A stretch of 64,000 nt of DNA from CAVSRC01 sp963781775 (GTDB lineage: Bacteria > Pseudomonadota > Alphaproteobacteria > Rhizobiales > Kaistiaceae), in assembly GCA_963781775.1 (NCBI GenBank), contig CAWAHE010000024.1, positions 62,001 to 126,000 of the forward strand, given 5' to 3'. This document shows, piece after piece, positions 1 to 8,171 of this stretch (within the stretch, counting starts at the first letter, position 1; every line of letters starts with the position of its first letter). The notes under the pieces were generated by a model, which saw only the letters and a program-made list of their open reading frames with translations, was not told the origin of the DNA and ran no database searches. Position numbers and translations under genes: made by a program.

Positions 1-746
1 CACTGAACTGCGCGCCGGACGAAGTGTTCGGCGAAACCGGCCTGAAGGAAGGCGCCCCCCTCCCCGAACTTGACGACATCGAGGCGCGGCTGGAGCGCTA
101 TCGCCAGGAGCGCGAGCGTCTGGGCGCGGTCAATCTGCGCGCCGAGGCGGAAGCCACGGAACTCGCCGAGCGCCGCGACGCGCTGACCGGCGAGCGCGAC
201 GACCTCGTCGCCGCGATCCAGCGTCTGCGCCAGGGAATCTCCAGCCTCAACCGCGAGGGCCGCGAACGCCTGATCGCGGCGTTCGAGACGGTCAACGACC
301 ATTTCAAGCGGCTGTTCACACATCTCTTCGGCGGCGGCACCGCCGAACTGCAACTGACCGACTCCGACGATCCACTCGAAGCGGGCCTCGAGATCGTGGC
401 GCGGCCGCCGGGCAAGAAGCCGCAGATCATGACGCTACTTTCCGGCGGCGAGCAGGCGCTGACCGCGCTGTCGCTGATCTTCGCCGTGTTCCTCACCAAC
501 CCGGCACCGATCTGCGTGCTTGACGAGGTGGATGCGCCGCTCGACGATGCCAATGTCGTGCGCTTCTGCAACCTGCTCGACGAGATGGCGCGCTCGACCG
601 ACACCCGCTTCATCACGGTGACGCATAACCCGATCACCATGGCGCGCATGAACCGCCTGTTCGGCGTGACCATGGCCGAGCGCGGCGTGTCACAGCTGGT
701 CTCGGTCGATCTGGAGACGGCGGAGCGCTTCCGCGAAGCGGGCTGA
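1..746 (+). CDS. smc: Chromosome segregation ATPase SMC, C-terminal fragment
   Basis: This is the 3' end of the condensin-like SMC ATPase that organises and segregates the chromosome. The frame is already open at base 3, so the gene continues upstream of the window. The fragment (about 248 residues) holds the end of the coiled coil, then the C-terminal ABC half: signature 'LLSGGEQALTALSLIFAVF', Walker B and D-loop 'CVLDEVDAPLDD', and the switch histidine in 'THNPITMARM'. The N-terminal Walker A half is not visible. The motifs are specific to SMC rather than RecN or SbcC. Followed at 68 bp by an unrelated deaminase gene. Confidence 0.95.
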   Translation, partial: LNCAPDEVFGETGLKEGAPLPELDDIEARLERYRQERERLGAVNLRAEAEATELAERRDALTGERDDLVAAIQRLRQGISSLNREGRERLIAAFETVNDHFKRLFTHLFGGGTAELQLTDSDDPLEAGLEIVARPPGKKPQIMTLLSGGEQALTALSLIFAVFLTNPAPICVLDEVDAPLDDANVVRFCNLLDEMARSTDTRFITVTHNPITMARMNRLFGVTMAERGVSQLVSVDLETAERFREAG

Positions 747-814
747 CCGACGACTTCGGCGTCGCGCGGTTGCGCAATCGGCCTCGGGCGGCTGTTTTCG
801 CTTAGGAGGATTCG

Positions 815-1201
815 ATGACCGACGACGAACTGATAAAGGAAGCGCGCAAGCATGTCGGCGAGTTTTCGCTGTCGGAACCCGATCTGACGGCCGGCTCTGT
901 CTCTGCCGCGGTCCTCACGGAAGATGGCAATGTCTATACCGGCGTTTGCGTCGACCTTTCCTGTGGCATCGGATTTTGCGCCGAACACTCGGCCGTCGCG
1001 GAGATGCTCAAGAACCGGGAGACGGTCATTCGCAAGATGGTTGCCGTCAACGACAGCGGCATCCTTCCGCCCTGTGGCCGCTGCCGCGAATTGGTTGCCC
1101 AGGTCGACCGGCGGAATTTCGCGTGCGAGGTCATTCTGCCTGGCGACAAGCGGCCCCTTGCCGACCTCCTGCCGAATCATTGGACCCTACAGGCGGGCTG
1201 A
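815..1201 (+). CDS. Cytidine deaminase / blasticidin-S deaminase family protein
   Basis: A 128-residue zinc-dependent deaminase of the cytidine deaminase fold. Visible zinc and catalytic residues are C55 and E57 in 'CAEHSAVAEM' (the Cys-Ala-Glu variant of the HAE motif) and C87/C90 in 'PPCGRCREL'. The length matches the small tetrameric CDA/blasticidin-deaminase group. A strong ribosome binding site (AGGAGG) lies 5 bases before the ATG. The substrate could be free cytidine/deoxycytidine or a nucleoside antibiotic such as blasticidin S; sequence alone does not decide. It is separated from the downstream ABC-F ATPase by a 374 bp leader region. Confidence 0.8.
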   Translation: MTDDELIKEARKHVGEFSLSEPDLTAGSVSAAVLTEDGNVYTGVCVDLSCGIGFCAEHSAVAEMLKNRETVIRKMVAVNDSGILPPCGRCRELVAQVDRRNFACEVILPGDKRPLADLLPNHWTLQAG

Positions 1202-1575
1202 CCGGCTTGGCGGCAGCCGGCGCGGCGGAGCTTCGGCGAAGCGGAGGGGTGATGCCTGCGACACATGCCGCGAAAATAGGTTATCCCCGGTGCCCGGACC
1301 CTATGAGATGATGCGCTCATCCCGTTCCACGAGGGCGTCTTCGGAGGCGTATTGAGGTGGGAGCGGGGTGCGGTCCCTTGGCATCCCGCGTGCAGCGCGT
1401 GCGCAGTGCGGCGGCAGCCCATCCTAGGGAACCGCGACCGCATTCGGCCTTGCATTTCATGGCCGGCCGTTCCATTTGGCAGGTGCAGCACGCAACCCGT
1501 GGCAGGAGACACCGATGGATCAGACCGCGACGAACGCTTTCGCCCGCGTGTTTTCCCCCGTCACGGTCTGCTGTC
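1202..1575 (+). promoter_or_regulatory. Long structured leader upstream of the ABC-F gene
   Basis: The 374 bases between the deaminase stop and the ABC-F start hold no convincing homologous gene but several potential RNA structures on the + strand. 1303-1320 can form a 5 bp hairpin (ATGAG/CTCAT). 1336-1349 is CGTCT-TCGG-AGGCG. 1363-1441 is a long imperfect stem in which GCGGTCCC (1370-1377) pairs with GGG-A-ACCGC (1427-1435), extended by GCGG/CCGC. A good ribosome binding site at 1504-1508 feeds a short reading frame described separately. No U-tract terminator was seen. An attenuation leader is an inference; a 6S-like or other small RNA was considered but not supported. Confidence 0.4.
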
Positions 1576-1634
1576 ATGCCATCTACTCTCGCGCCCGTCG
1601 TGGCGCTCCACGCCGTCAGCCTCGCAACGCCTGA
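1515..1634 (+). CDS. Possible 39-residue leader peptide overlapping the ABC-F start
   Basis: An ATG at 1515 is preceded by AGGAG with a 6-base spacer, a better ribosome binding site than that of the ABC-F gene. The frame runs 39 codons and stops at 1632-1634, overlapping the start of the ABC-F coding region (1576) by 59 bases in another frame. The peptide begins MDQTATNAFARVFSPVTVCC and then becomes Arg-rich. I recognise no homologue. It could be a leader whose translation controls or couples to the ABC-F gene, as is known for some antibiotic-responsive ABC-F genes, or a chance frame. Confidence 0.3.
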   Translation: MDQTATNAFARVFSPVTVCCHAIYSRARRGAPRRQPRNA

Positions 1635-3183
1635 CGGCCAGCCACTTCTCGACAATCTTGATATCGCCTTCGGCACCGATCGCGCCGGCCTCGTCGGCCG
1701 CAACGGCATCGGCAAGTCGACATTGATGCGCGTCATCGCCGGTCACTCCGCACCCGCCAGGGGCACGGTGGAACGCGCCGGCCGCGTCGCCATGCTCCGC
1801 CAGACCGTGCAGGTCGCGGACGGCGTCACCGTTGCCGATCTCCTCTGTGTGCGCGACGCCCTGGCCCGCCTCGCCCGGCTCTCCGAAGGCCACGGCTCGC
1901 TGGACGATGCGGCGGAGGCCGACTGGACGCTGGAAGCCCGGCTGGACGCCGCACTCGCCGAAGTCGGCCTTGCCGGCGTTGCGCCGGGGCGACCGCTCGT
2001 AACGCTTTCCGGCGGCGAGCGTACGCGGGTCGCACTCGCCGGGCTGCTCATCACCGAACCGGATCTCATTCTCCTTGACGAGCCGACCAACAATCTCGAC
2101 GTCGCTGGCCGCGATGCCGTGATCCGCGTGCTCACCAACTGGAAGATGGGCGCTGTCGTGGTTAGTCATGACCGCGCCCTGCTCCGCGCCGTGGACCGTA
2201 TCGTCGAGCTTTCGACGCTTGGCGCGAAGAGCTTCGGCGGCAATTACGACTTCTATGCGGAGCGCCGGGCGGCCGAGCGCGAAACGGCCGAGCGCAAACT
2301 CGACATGGCGAAGCGCGATGCGGGCGAGATCGAACGCCGCATCCAGTCGGCACGCGAGCGCAAGCAGAAGCGCGACGCACACGGCGCGCGCCGCCGCGTC
2401 AAGGGCGATCAACCGAAAATGCTGCTTGATGCCCAGAAGGAGCGCAGCCAGAAGTCCGCCGGCGGCGCCAGCCAGCTCGCCGAACGCCAGCGCGTCGCGG
2501 TGGCCGAAGCGGTGAGCGAGGCAGAAGCGGCGGTCGAGCGCGTCAGGCTCCTCTCCGTGCAGCTCCCCTCAAGCGGCCTGCCGGCAGGACGCGGCGTGCT
2601 CGCCTTCGAGAACGTCGGATACGTCCTTCCAGATGGGCGCACGTTGCTATCCCGTGTCGATTTCGCGATGACGGGAGCGGAGCGCGTGGCGCTGACCGGA
2701 CCGAACGGGACCGGCAAATCCACTTTTCTGCGGTTGGCGAGCGGGGCGCTGGAGCCGACGCACGGCCGGGTGCTGCGCCCGGTCGCGTCCGTCGTCCTCG
2801 ACCAGAGCGTGGCAATCCTCGATCCCGCCGCGACCGTCCTCGAAAACTTCCGCCGGCTCGATCCCATGGCGTCCGTCAATCACGCCCACGCGGTGCTGGC
2901 GCGCTTCCTCTTCCGCAACGTGCAGGCCCTGATGCCGGTGGGCGACCTCTCCGGGGGGGAAATATTGCGCGCCGGTCTTGCCTGCGCGCTCGGCGGCAGC
3001 CACCCTCCGCAACTGCTCATGCTCGACGAACCGACCAACCATCTCGACCTTGATTCGATGTCGGCCATCGAGGCGGCGCTCCGAGATTTCGACGGCGCGC
3101 TGCTTGTGGCGAGCCACGACGCCGACTTTCTCAACGCCATCGGCATCGAGCGGCGCCTGACCTTCCCGCTGGTGGCCGCGTGA
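1576..3183 (+). CDS. ABC-F family ATPase (ribosome-associated translation factor type)
   Basis: A 535-residue protein with two ABC ATPase domains and no membrane segments, the ABC-F plan. Domain 1: Walker A 'GRNGIGKST' at 41-49, signature LSGGE at 144-148, Walker B 'LILLDEPTNNLD'. A charged linker of about 100 residues (225-330, rich in Arg, Lys, Glu) follows, the part that reaches the peptidyl-transferase centre in known ABC-F proteins. Domain 2: Walker A 'GPNGTGKST' at 375-383, LSGGE at 458-462, 'LLMLDEPTNHLD'. The start was set at the ATG just before the first beta strand; an in-frame extension of 73 codons upstream is not protein-like. Whether it is a housekeeping factor (EttA/Uup/YheS type) or a ribosome-protection resistance factor cannot be told. 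Its stop overlaps the mutY start. Confidence 0.85.
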   Translation: MPSTLAPVVALHAVSLATPDGQPLLDNLDIAFGTDRAGLVGRNGIGKSTLMRVIAGHSAPARGTVERAGRVAMLRQTVQVADGVTVADLLCVRDALARLARLSEGHGSLDDAAEADWTLEARLDAALAEVGLAGVAPGRPLVTLSGGERTRVALAGLLITEPDLILLDEPTNNLDVAGRDAVIRVLTNWKMGAVVVSHDRALLRAVDRIVELSTLGAKSFGGNYDFYAERRAAERETAERKLDMAKRDAGEIERRIQSARERKQKRDAHGARRRVKGDQPKMLLDAQKERSQKSAGGASQLAERQRVAVAEAVSEAEAAVERVRLLSVQLPSSGLPAGRGVLAFENVGYVLPDGRTLLSRVDFAMTGAERVALTGPNGTGKSTFLRLASGALEPTHGRVLRPVASVVLDQSVAILDPAATVLENFRRLDPMASVNHAHAVLARFLFRNVQALMPVGDLSGGEILRAGLACALGGSHPPQLLMLDEPTNHLDLDSMSAIEAALRDFDGALLVASHDADFLNAIGIERRLTFPLVAA

Positions 3184-4265
3184 CCGTCGCCCCCTCGCTC
3201 CTCGCCTGGTACGACCGCCACGCGCGTAAGCTACCGTGGCGGGTCGGGCCGAAGGATCGTGCGCGCGGCGTCAGGCCGGACCCGTACCGGGTGTGGCTGT
3301 CGGAGATCATGCTCCAGCAGACGACCGTCGCGGCGGTGAAGCCGTATTTCGACAAGTTCGTCGCGGCCTGGCCGACCGTCGTGGCGCTTGCCGCCACCCA
3401 ACGCGAGGACGTCATGAAGGTGTGGGCCGGGCTCGGCTACTACGCCCGCGCGCGCAACCTGCATGCGTGCGCCGAAGCCGTCGTCCGCGATCACGGTGGG
3501 CGCTTTCCCGAGACATCCGCCGAACTGAGGACGCTGCCCGGCATCGGCGACTACACCGCGGCGGCGATCGCGACGATCGCCTTCGACGAACCGGCGGCGG
3601 TGGTCGACGGCAATATCGAGCGGGTGATCGCCCGCCTGTTTGCGATCGACACGCCCTTGCCCGCGGCGAAGAAGGACATCCGCGCCGTCCAGGCACGGCT
3701 TACGCCAGCCAAGCGCGCCGGCGACTACGCCCAGGCGATGATGGATCTCGGCGCGGCGATCTGTACGCCGAAGCGGCCGGCCTGTTCGCTCTGCCCGCTC
3801 GCCGACGGCTGCGTGGCGCACGCGCGCGGCGAGGAAGAACGCTACCCGGTGAAGGCCGAAAGAGCCGAGCGGCCGACGCGCTACGGCGTCGCCTATGTGG
3901 CACTACGCGGCGACGGCGCTGTCCTGCTGCGGCGGCGGGCGGACAAGGGCCTGCTCGGCGGCATGGCGGAAGTGCCCGGCAGCGAATGGGTGAGTCACGC
4001 CAGCGACTTCACGCCGCTTGCTGACGTTCCGATTCAAGCGGCGTGGCGGCGCGTGCCGGGCACGGTCGTGCACGTGTTCACCCATTTCAGGCTGGAACTG
4101 AATGTGTATTGCGCCGACTTCCCGCCGATGGAAAAAACCCCCGCGGGATGCTGGTGGGCGCCCTCTTCCACCCTTTCGGGTGAAGCGCTGCCGAGCGTGA
4201 TGAAGAAGGTCATCGAGATGGCGGCGCCGGGCGCGACCCGCCGACAGAGCGGACGGGCAGCGTGA
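3180..4265 (+). CDS. mutY: A/G-specific adenine DNA glycosylase
   Basis: MutY removes adenine mispaired with 8-oxoguanine. The 361-residue protein shows the full family pattern: catalytic Glu42 in 'SEIMLQQT', helix-hairpin-helix 'LPGIGDYTAAAI' near 119-130, catalytic Asp143 in 'VVDGN', and the iron-sulfur cluster C195-x6-C202-x2-C205-x5-C211. A C-terminal NUDIX-like 8-oxoG recognition domain starts near residue 230. The GTG start overlaps the ABC-F stop by 4 bp (GTGA), and its own stop overlaps the next gene the same way, so the three genes are probably cotranscribed. Confidence 0.95.
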   Translation: MTVAPSLLAWYDRHARKLPWRVGPKDRARGVRPDPYRVWLSEIMLQQTTVAAVKPYFDKFVAAWPTVVALAATQREDVMKVWAGLGYYARARNLHACAEAVVRDHGGRFPETSAELRTLPGIGDYTAAAIATIAFDEPAAVVDGNIERVIARLFAIDTPLPAAKKDIRAVQARLTPAKRAGDYAQAMMDLGAAICTPKRPACSLCPLADGCVAHARGEEERYPVKAERAERPTRYGVAYVALRGDGAVLLRRRADKGLLGGMAEVPGSEWVSHASDFTPLADVPIQAAWRRVPGTVVHVFTHFRLELNVYCADFPPMEKTPAGCWWAPSSTLSGEALPSVMKKVIEMAAPGATRRQSGRAA

Positions 4266-4876
4266 ACGACATCCGGCACATCGTCTTCGATCTCGGCAAG
4301 GTGCTGCTCGAATGGGATCCGGAGCGGCCCTATCGCCGGCTCATCCCGGACGACGACAAGCGCCGACACTTCCTCACCCATGTCTGCAATCCCGACTGGA
4401 ACAACGAGCAGGATCGCGGGCGGACCTGGCAGGAGGCGGAGGACCTGCTGATCGCCCAACACCCAGAGCACGAGGAGATGATCCGCGCCTATCGCAGGCA
4501 CTGGGCGGAGATGCTGCCGGCGCACATGGACGGAACGCTCGAGATTCTGGAAGCGCTCCTCGCCAAGGGCTACGACGTCACGGCGCTGACCAACTTCGCC
4601 GCCGATACGTTCGAGGAGGCGCGCGGCATGTACCCTTTTCTCGACCGTTTCCGCGGCGTCACGGTCTCCGGCCGCGTCCGTACGATGAAGCCCGACCTTG
4701 CCATCTTCCGCCACCACGAACGCGCCTTCGGGCTCGATCCGGCGGCGATCCTGTTCTTTGACGACAATGCCGACAATGTGGCCGGGGCGCGGGCCGCCGG
4801 CTGGAACGCCGAGCAGTTCGTCGGGGCGGAACCCATGCGCGCCGATCTCGCCCGTTACGGAATTTCGCTGACCTGA
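4262..4876 (+). CDS. HAD-superfamily phosphatase (YihX-like)
   Basis: A 204-residue soluble phosphatase of the HAD fold. Motif I is 'FDLGKVLLEWDP' with nucleophile Asp10; the usual second Asp is Gly, as in the YihX/epoxide-hydrolase-N subgroup. Motif II is 'LTNF' (Thr after Leu), the motif III lysine is in 'MKPDLAIF', and motif IV is 'FFDDNADNV'. The substrate is probably a small sugar phosphate, by analogy with YihX (glucose-1-phosphate). The GTG start overlaps the mutY stop. Confidence 0.85.
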   Translation: MNDIRHIVFDLGKVLLEWDPERPYRRLIPDDDKRRHFLTHVCNPDWNNEQDRGRTWQEAEDLLIAQHPEHEEMIRAYRRHWAEMLPAHMDGTLEILEALLAKGYDVTALTNFAADTFEEARGMYPFLDRFRGVTVSGRVRTMKPDLAIFRHHERAFGLDPAAILFFDDNADNVAGARAAGWNAEQFVGAEPMRADLARYGISLT

Positions 4877-4930
4877 AAGTCAGCAATTCCGGCCGGGCGG
4901 GCGTTCGGCCGATCGGCTAGCTTTCGCCGT

Positions 4931-5842
4931 ATGAACAAGCCTCGCGAGATTGGCAGCGAAGGCCGCGACCAGCAGCGGCGCGTGCAGGTGTTGCGCCTCG
5001 CCCGCGCCATCAAGACGATGCTGGCGACCCTCGATGAGCCATTCGACCTCGACAGGATCGCGGAAGCGGCGGCGCTCTCGCGCTTTCACTTCGTGCGCCA
5101 GTTTCGCGCGCTCACCGATCATTCGCCGCAGCGGTTCCATCTGAAACTCAAGCTTCAGCGGGCGGCGTGGGCCCTGATTTCAACCGATGCCACCATTGGG
5201 GATATCGCGCTGGCCGCCGGGTTCGAAGGCGCCGACGGTTTCAGCCGCGCCTTCAACCGCGTGTACGGCATTGCGCCGACCGCCTTCCGCAGGCTCGACG
5301 CCGACCCGTGGTCCAGCTTCTCGCGCCACGGCTACTGGCGACCGAACGTTTCCATGCCATCAACAGGAGGACATACCATGAGCGAACTCAGGGACATGCC
5401 GGCGCTGGTCTATGCCGCTGTGCGCAACGTCGGGCCGTACAACACGGTCGGTCCGTGCTTCGACCGCATCGTCGGCTGGGCGGCGAAAAACGGCCTGATG
5501 ACGGCGAACACGAAGGTGCTGGGGCTCGCATGGGACAACCCGTTCGAGGTGGCGCCGGAGAAGCTGCGCTACGACGCCGCCGTGACGATCGACCGACGGG
5601 TCGAGATTCCGAACGACGTGCACATCTCCGCCCTGCCCGCGATGACCTGGTTCATGGGACAGCACAAAGGCAGCTACGCCCGCATGACCGAGAGCTTCAT
5701 GGCGCTCGGCAAGGAAATGGGCGGACACGCCGAGATCGTGCAAGTGCCGATCTGCTCGCTTGAGATCTACCTGAACGGCCCGAACACGCCGGAAGCGGAC
5801 CTTTTGACCGAGATCGGTTTCCCGGTCGTCCGGCTCAGTTGA
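4931..5842 (+). CDS. AraC-type regulator with C-terminal GyrI-like ligand-binding domain
   Basis: A 303-residue transcription regulator with an N-terminal AraC double helix-turn-helix (about residues 25-120; 'RIAEAAALSRFHFVRQF' and 'IGDIALAAGFEGADGFSRAF') and a C-terminal GyrI/SOUL-like effector-binding domain from about residue 148. This SoxS/Rob-like order is typical of regulators that sense amphipathic or cationic small molecules (multidrug type). It is monocistronic; its last 8 bases overlap the tail of the convergent PHP gene. Target genes are not evident. Confidence 0.88.
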   Translation: MNKPREIGSEGRDQQRRVQVLRLARAIKTMLATLDEPFDLDRIAEAAALSRFHFVRQFRALTDHSPQRFHLKLKLQRAAWALISTDATIGDIALAAGFEGADGFSRAFNRVYGIAPTAFRRLDADPWSSFSRHGYWRPNVSMPSTGGHTMSELRDMPALVYAAVRNVGPYNTVGPCFDRIVGWAAKNGLMTANTKVLGLAWDNPFEVAPEKLRYDAAVTIDRRVEIPNDVHISALPAMTWFMGQHKGSYARMTESFMALGKEMGGHAEIVQVPICSLEIYLNGPNTPEADLLTEIGFPVVRLS

Positions 5843-6734
5843 GCCAGACCGGGTTCGACCACGCCGACCGGCCTGCGGCATCGGTGACGACCAGACGGAA
5901 CCAGTCACCGATGAAACGCTCGAGCGGCAGGCTGGTGCGGGTGAACTGGCGGCCGTTCTTGTGCACGGCGCGGCTGCCGCGGCCGACGAGCGCGACGTTG
6001 ACGGCGGGCGAGCACTCGATTTCGACCTCGCCGCCGGCGACTGCAAAGGCATGGATCAGCGGACCCTGGCTCGAATAGAAGTCGCCGGCCTTCATGGCGG
6101 CCAGCAGCGCTTCGGGCTGGTTGTCCTCCGCCTTGACCATCATCCAGCCGCCGTAGCCATCCTCGAAACGGAAATGCGCGTCGTCGGCGGCGTAGGCCGT
6201 CAGCCGATGGCCCTCGTTGAGCAACTCGTCGAGCAGGTAGGCGCCGTCGCCGCGCCCGCACTCGAGCGCGCAGCCGTGATTGTAGATCTCCACGGCATGG
6301 GCATGGGCGGCCATGGCGCGCCCGTCGGCCCCGGTGAGGCTCGACCATTGCGGATGCGCGATGCCGACGAAGGCGCCGGCGGCCTTTGCCCGGGCGGCCA
6401 GTTCGACGCCGGTCTCGGCTTCCCCGGTCGCCGCGAAATCCTCCGGCAGGCCGGCGGCGAGCATATGCCAGATCTCGCCATGGCTGTTGGCAGGCGCGTG
6501 GATTTCGGCGCCGAGGATGGTGGTGAAAGCATTGGTGCGGAACGGGCGCGTGTCGGCGATCGGAAAGCCGTACCGCGCCATGAAGTGGTCGGAGAGGCAC
6601 AGGAAGTCGTAACCGGCCTCACGATAGAGCCGGCATACCTCCGACGCCTCCAGCCGCCCGTCCGACAGGGTCGAATGGGTGTGGATGTTGCCGCGCCAGA
6701 AACGGCCAGGTGCTGCGAAAGCGTGCGTCCCCAT
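5835..6734 (-). CDS. PHP-domain metal-dependent phosphoesterase
   Basis: A 299-residue protein of the polymerase and histidinol phosphatase (PHP) superfamily. The first metal-binding motif is 'GNIHTHSTLSDG' (His18, His20, Asp25), followed by 'DFLCLSDH' and later His residues in 'GIAHPQW' and 'ADDAHF', which complete the usual trinuclear metal site. No polymerase domain is attached. Likely a stand-alone phosphoesterase acting on nucleotide or sugar phosphates; the substrate is unknown. It lies downstream of ccrM on the same strand. Confidence 0.85.
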   Translation of the reverse strand: MGTHAFAAPGRFWRGNIHTHSTLSDGRLEASEVCRLYREAGYDFLCLSDHFMARYGFPIADTRPFRTNAFTTILGAEIHAPANSHGEIWHMLAAGLPEDFAATGEAETGVELAARAKAAGAFVGIAHPQWSSLTGADGRAMAAHAHAVEIYNHGCALECGRGDGAYLLDELLNEGHRLTAYAADDAHFRFEDGYGGWMMVKAEDNQPEALLAAMKAGDFYSSQGPLIHAFAVAGGEVEIECSPAVNVALVGRGSRAVHKNGRQFTRTSLPLERFIGDWFRLVVTDAAGRSAWSNPVWLN

Positions 6735-6782
6735 GGGATCACCATCGCCGATGTCGGAGACACGACGATGACAGCATGACGC

Positions 6783-6802
6783 CGCCGGCCGTCAAGCCGG
6801 CG
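6783..6802 (-). terminator. Possible hairpin terminator after ccrM
   Basis: CGCCGGC-CGTCAA-GCCGGCG forms a perfect 7 bp GC stem just 12 bases after the ccrM stop codon, before the PHP gene. There is no clear U-run after it, so it may only be an mRNA 3' hairpin. Confidence 0.4.
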
Positions 6803-6814
6803 ACGGACTTTGTT

Positions 6815-7936
6815 TCAGGCCTGCGCCCCAGCGATGCTGCGGCGCGCGATCTCGCGCAGCGTATCGATCGGGGCGCGGGCGCCATCGCGCAGTGTGTGCC
6901 AGTAGGTCCAGCCGTTGCAGGCATCGAGGCCCTGCACCAGGGCGCCGACGCGATGGATGGAACCGGTATGAGGCCCCGCCCTGACCGTGCCGTCGGCGCG
7001 TACTTCCGCTTCGTGGCGGGCGCGGGCGTCGGTCAGAATGGCGCCCGGCGCAATCAGGCCGGATTCGACCAGCGAGCCGAAGGGGATGCGCGGTTCGCCG
7101 CGCTTGCCGCCGGTGACCACGACCGCCGAGGGCGACGCCGGCTCGACCGCCGCGATCCGCGCGGTGGCGGCGGCGATGTAGGCATCCTCGCGCTCGACGC
7201 CGACGAAATGGCGGCCGAGACGCTTGGCGACGGCTCCCGTGGTGCCGGTGCCGAAGAACGGATCGAGGACGACATCGCCGGGCTTGGAACAGGCCAGCAG
7301 GATGCGATGAATCAGCGCCTCCGGCTTCTGGGTCGGATGCGTCTTGTGACCCTCCCCATCCTTGAGGCGTTCGCCACCGGTGCAGATCGGAAACAGCCAG
7401 TCGGAACGCATCTGCGTGCCGTCATTGGCCTCCTTGAGGGCGTGGTAGTTGAACGTGTAGCCCTTGGCGGTCGCGTCGCGGCTCGCCCAGATCAGGGTCT
7501 CGTGGGCATTGGTGAAGCGCCGGCCGCGGAAATTCGGCATCGGGTTGGTCTTGCGCCAGACGATGTCATTGAGGATCCAGAAGCCGAGATCCTGCAACAC
7601 CGTGCCGACGCGGAAAATGTTGTGGTACGAGCCGATGACCCACAGCGCGCCATTCGGCTTGAGCACGCGGCGGCAGGCGAACAGCCAGGCGCGGGTGAAA
7701 TCGTCATAGGCGGCGAAGCTCGCGAACTTGTCCCAGTCGTCGTCGACGGCATCGACCTCCGACTGATCGGGGCGCGTCAGGCGGCCCTCGAGTTGCAGAT
7801 TGTAGGGCGGGTCGGCGAAGATCACGTCGACCGATGCCGGCGGGAGCTTTTCAAGCTCCGTAATGCAATCGCCTTTGAGAATTGAATTGAGCCAGGGGGC
7901 TTCAATATCCCTGGCGACGGCCCGTAACGCACCCAT
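6815..7936 (-). CDS. ccrM: Adenine-specific DNA methyltransferase CcrM (GANTC)
   Basis: The cell-cycle-regulated solitary methyltransferase of alphaproteobacteria, which methylates adenine in GANTC. The protein (373 residues) has the beta-class order: DPPY catalytic motif 'ADPPYNLQLEG' at 41-51, then the AdoMet motif 'LDPFFGTGTTG' with 'HPTQKPEAL' before it, and a C-terminal extension of about 100 residues typical of CcrM and absent from HinfI-like enzymes. The ATG at 7936 was preferred to an in-frame GTG six bases earlier. No restriction endonuclease lies beside it. Its upstream region carries two GANTC sites and a CtrA-type octamer, so expression is likely tied to replication and methylation state. 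Confidence 0.95.
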   Translation of the reverse strand: MGALRAVARDIEAPWLNSILKGDCITELEKLPPASVDVIFADPPYNLQLEGRLTRPDQSEVDAVDDDWDKFASFAAYDDFTRAWLFACRRVLKPNGALWVIGSYHNIFRVGTVLQDLGFWILNDIVWRKTNPMPNFRGRRFTNAHETLIWASRDATAKGYTFNYHALKEANDGTQMRSDWLFPICTGGERLKDGEGHKTHPTQKPEALIHRILLACSKPGDVVLDPFFGTGTTGAVAKRLGRHFVGVEREDAYIAAATARIAAVEPASPSAVVVTGGKRGEPRIPFGSLVESGLIAPGAILTDARARHEAEVRADGTVRAGPHTGSIHRVGALVQGLDACNGWTYWHTLRDGARAPIDTLREIARRSIAGAQA

Positions 7937-7991
7937 GAGCACCCCGACGCAACACCAACAGGCCGCGCGTCCCCCGCGCGGCAGAACCGGG

Positions 7992-8038
7992 GAATCGTGG
8001 ACTCATAGCGTAAACTCCGAGTTAGGCAGCATGGTTAA
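7992..8038 (-). promoter_or_regulatory. Candidate cell-cycle control region of ccrM (two GANTC sites, CtrA octamer)
   Basis: GAATC (7992-7996) and GACTC (8000-8004) lie 56-68 bp upstream of the ccrM start, and the minus strand reads TTAACCAT at 8038-8031. In Caulobacter, ccrM is activated by CtrA and its leader holds GANTC sites; TTAACCAT is a described CtrA-type octamer. All three elements are seen here; regulation is inferred. Confidence 0.55.
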
Positions 8039-8171
8039 GCAGCCGTGAACGGCCCATGCGGCGCACAGCCGCCATGACCGAATTGCCCTTTCCCTGCGGT
8101 CCCCGGCCGGTCTAGACAGGCGGCGACCGATTTCCTTCCACTTCTTCTGTTGGGCCGCGAACGGAACTCCC

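Noticed and set aside
1363..1441. Possible 6S RNA or other known small RNA in the ABC-F leader
   Set aside because: The long stem is 6S-like only in outline. The usual neighbours of alphaproteobacterial 6S RNA are absent and I could not match conserved bubble bases, so it is reported only as leader structure.
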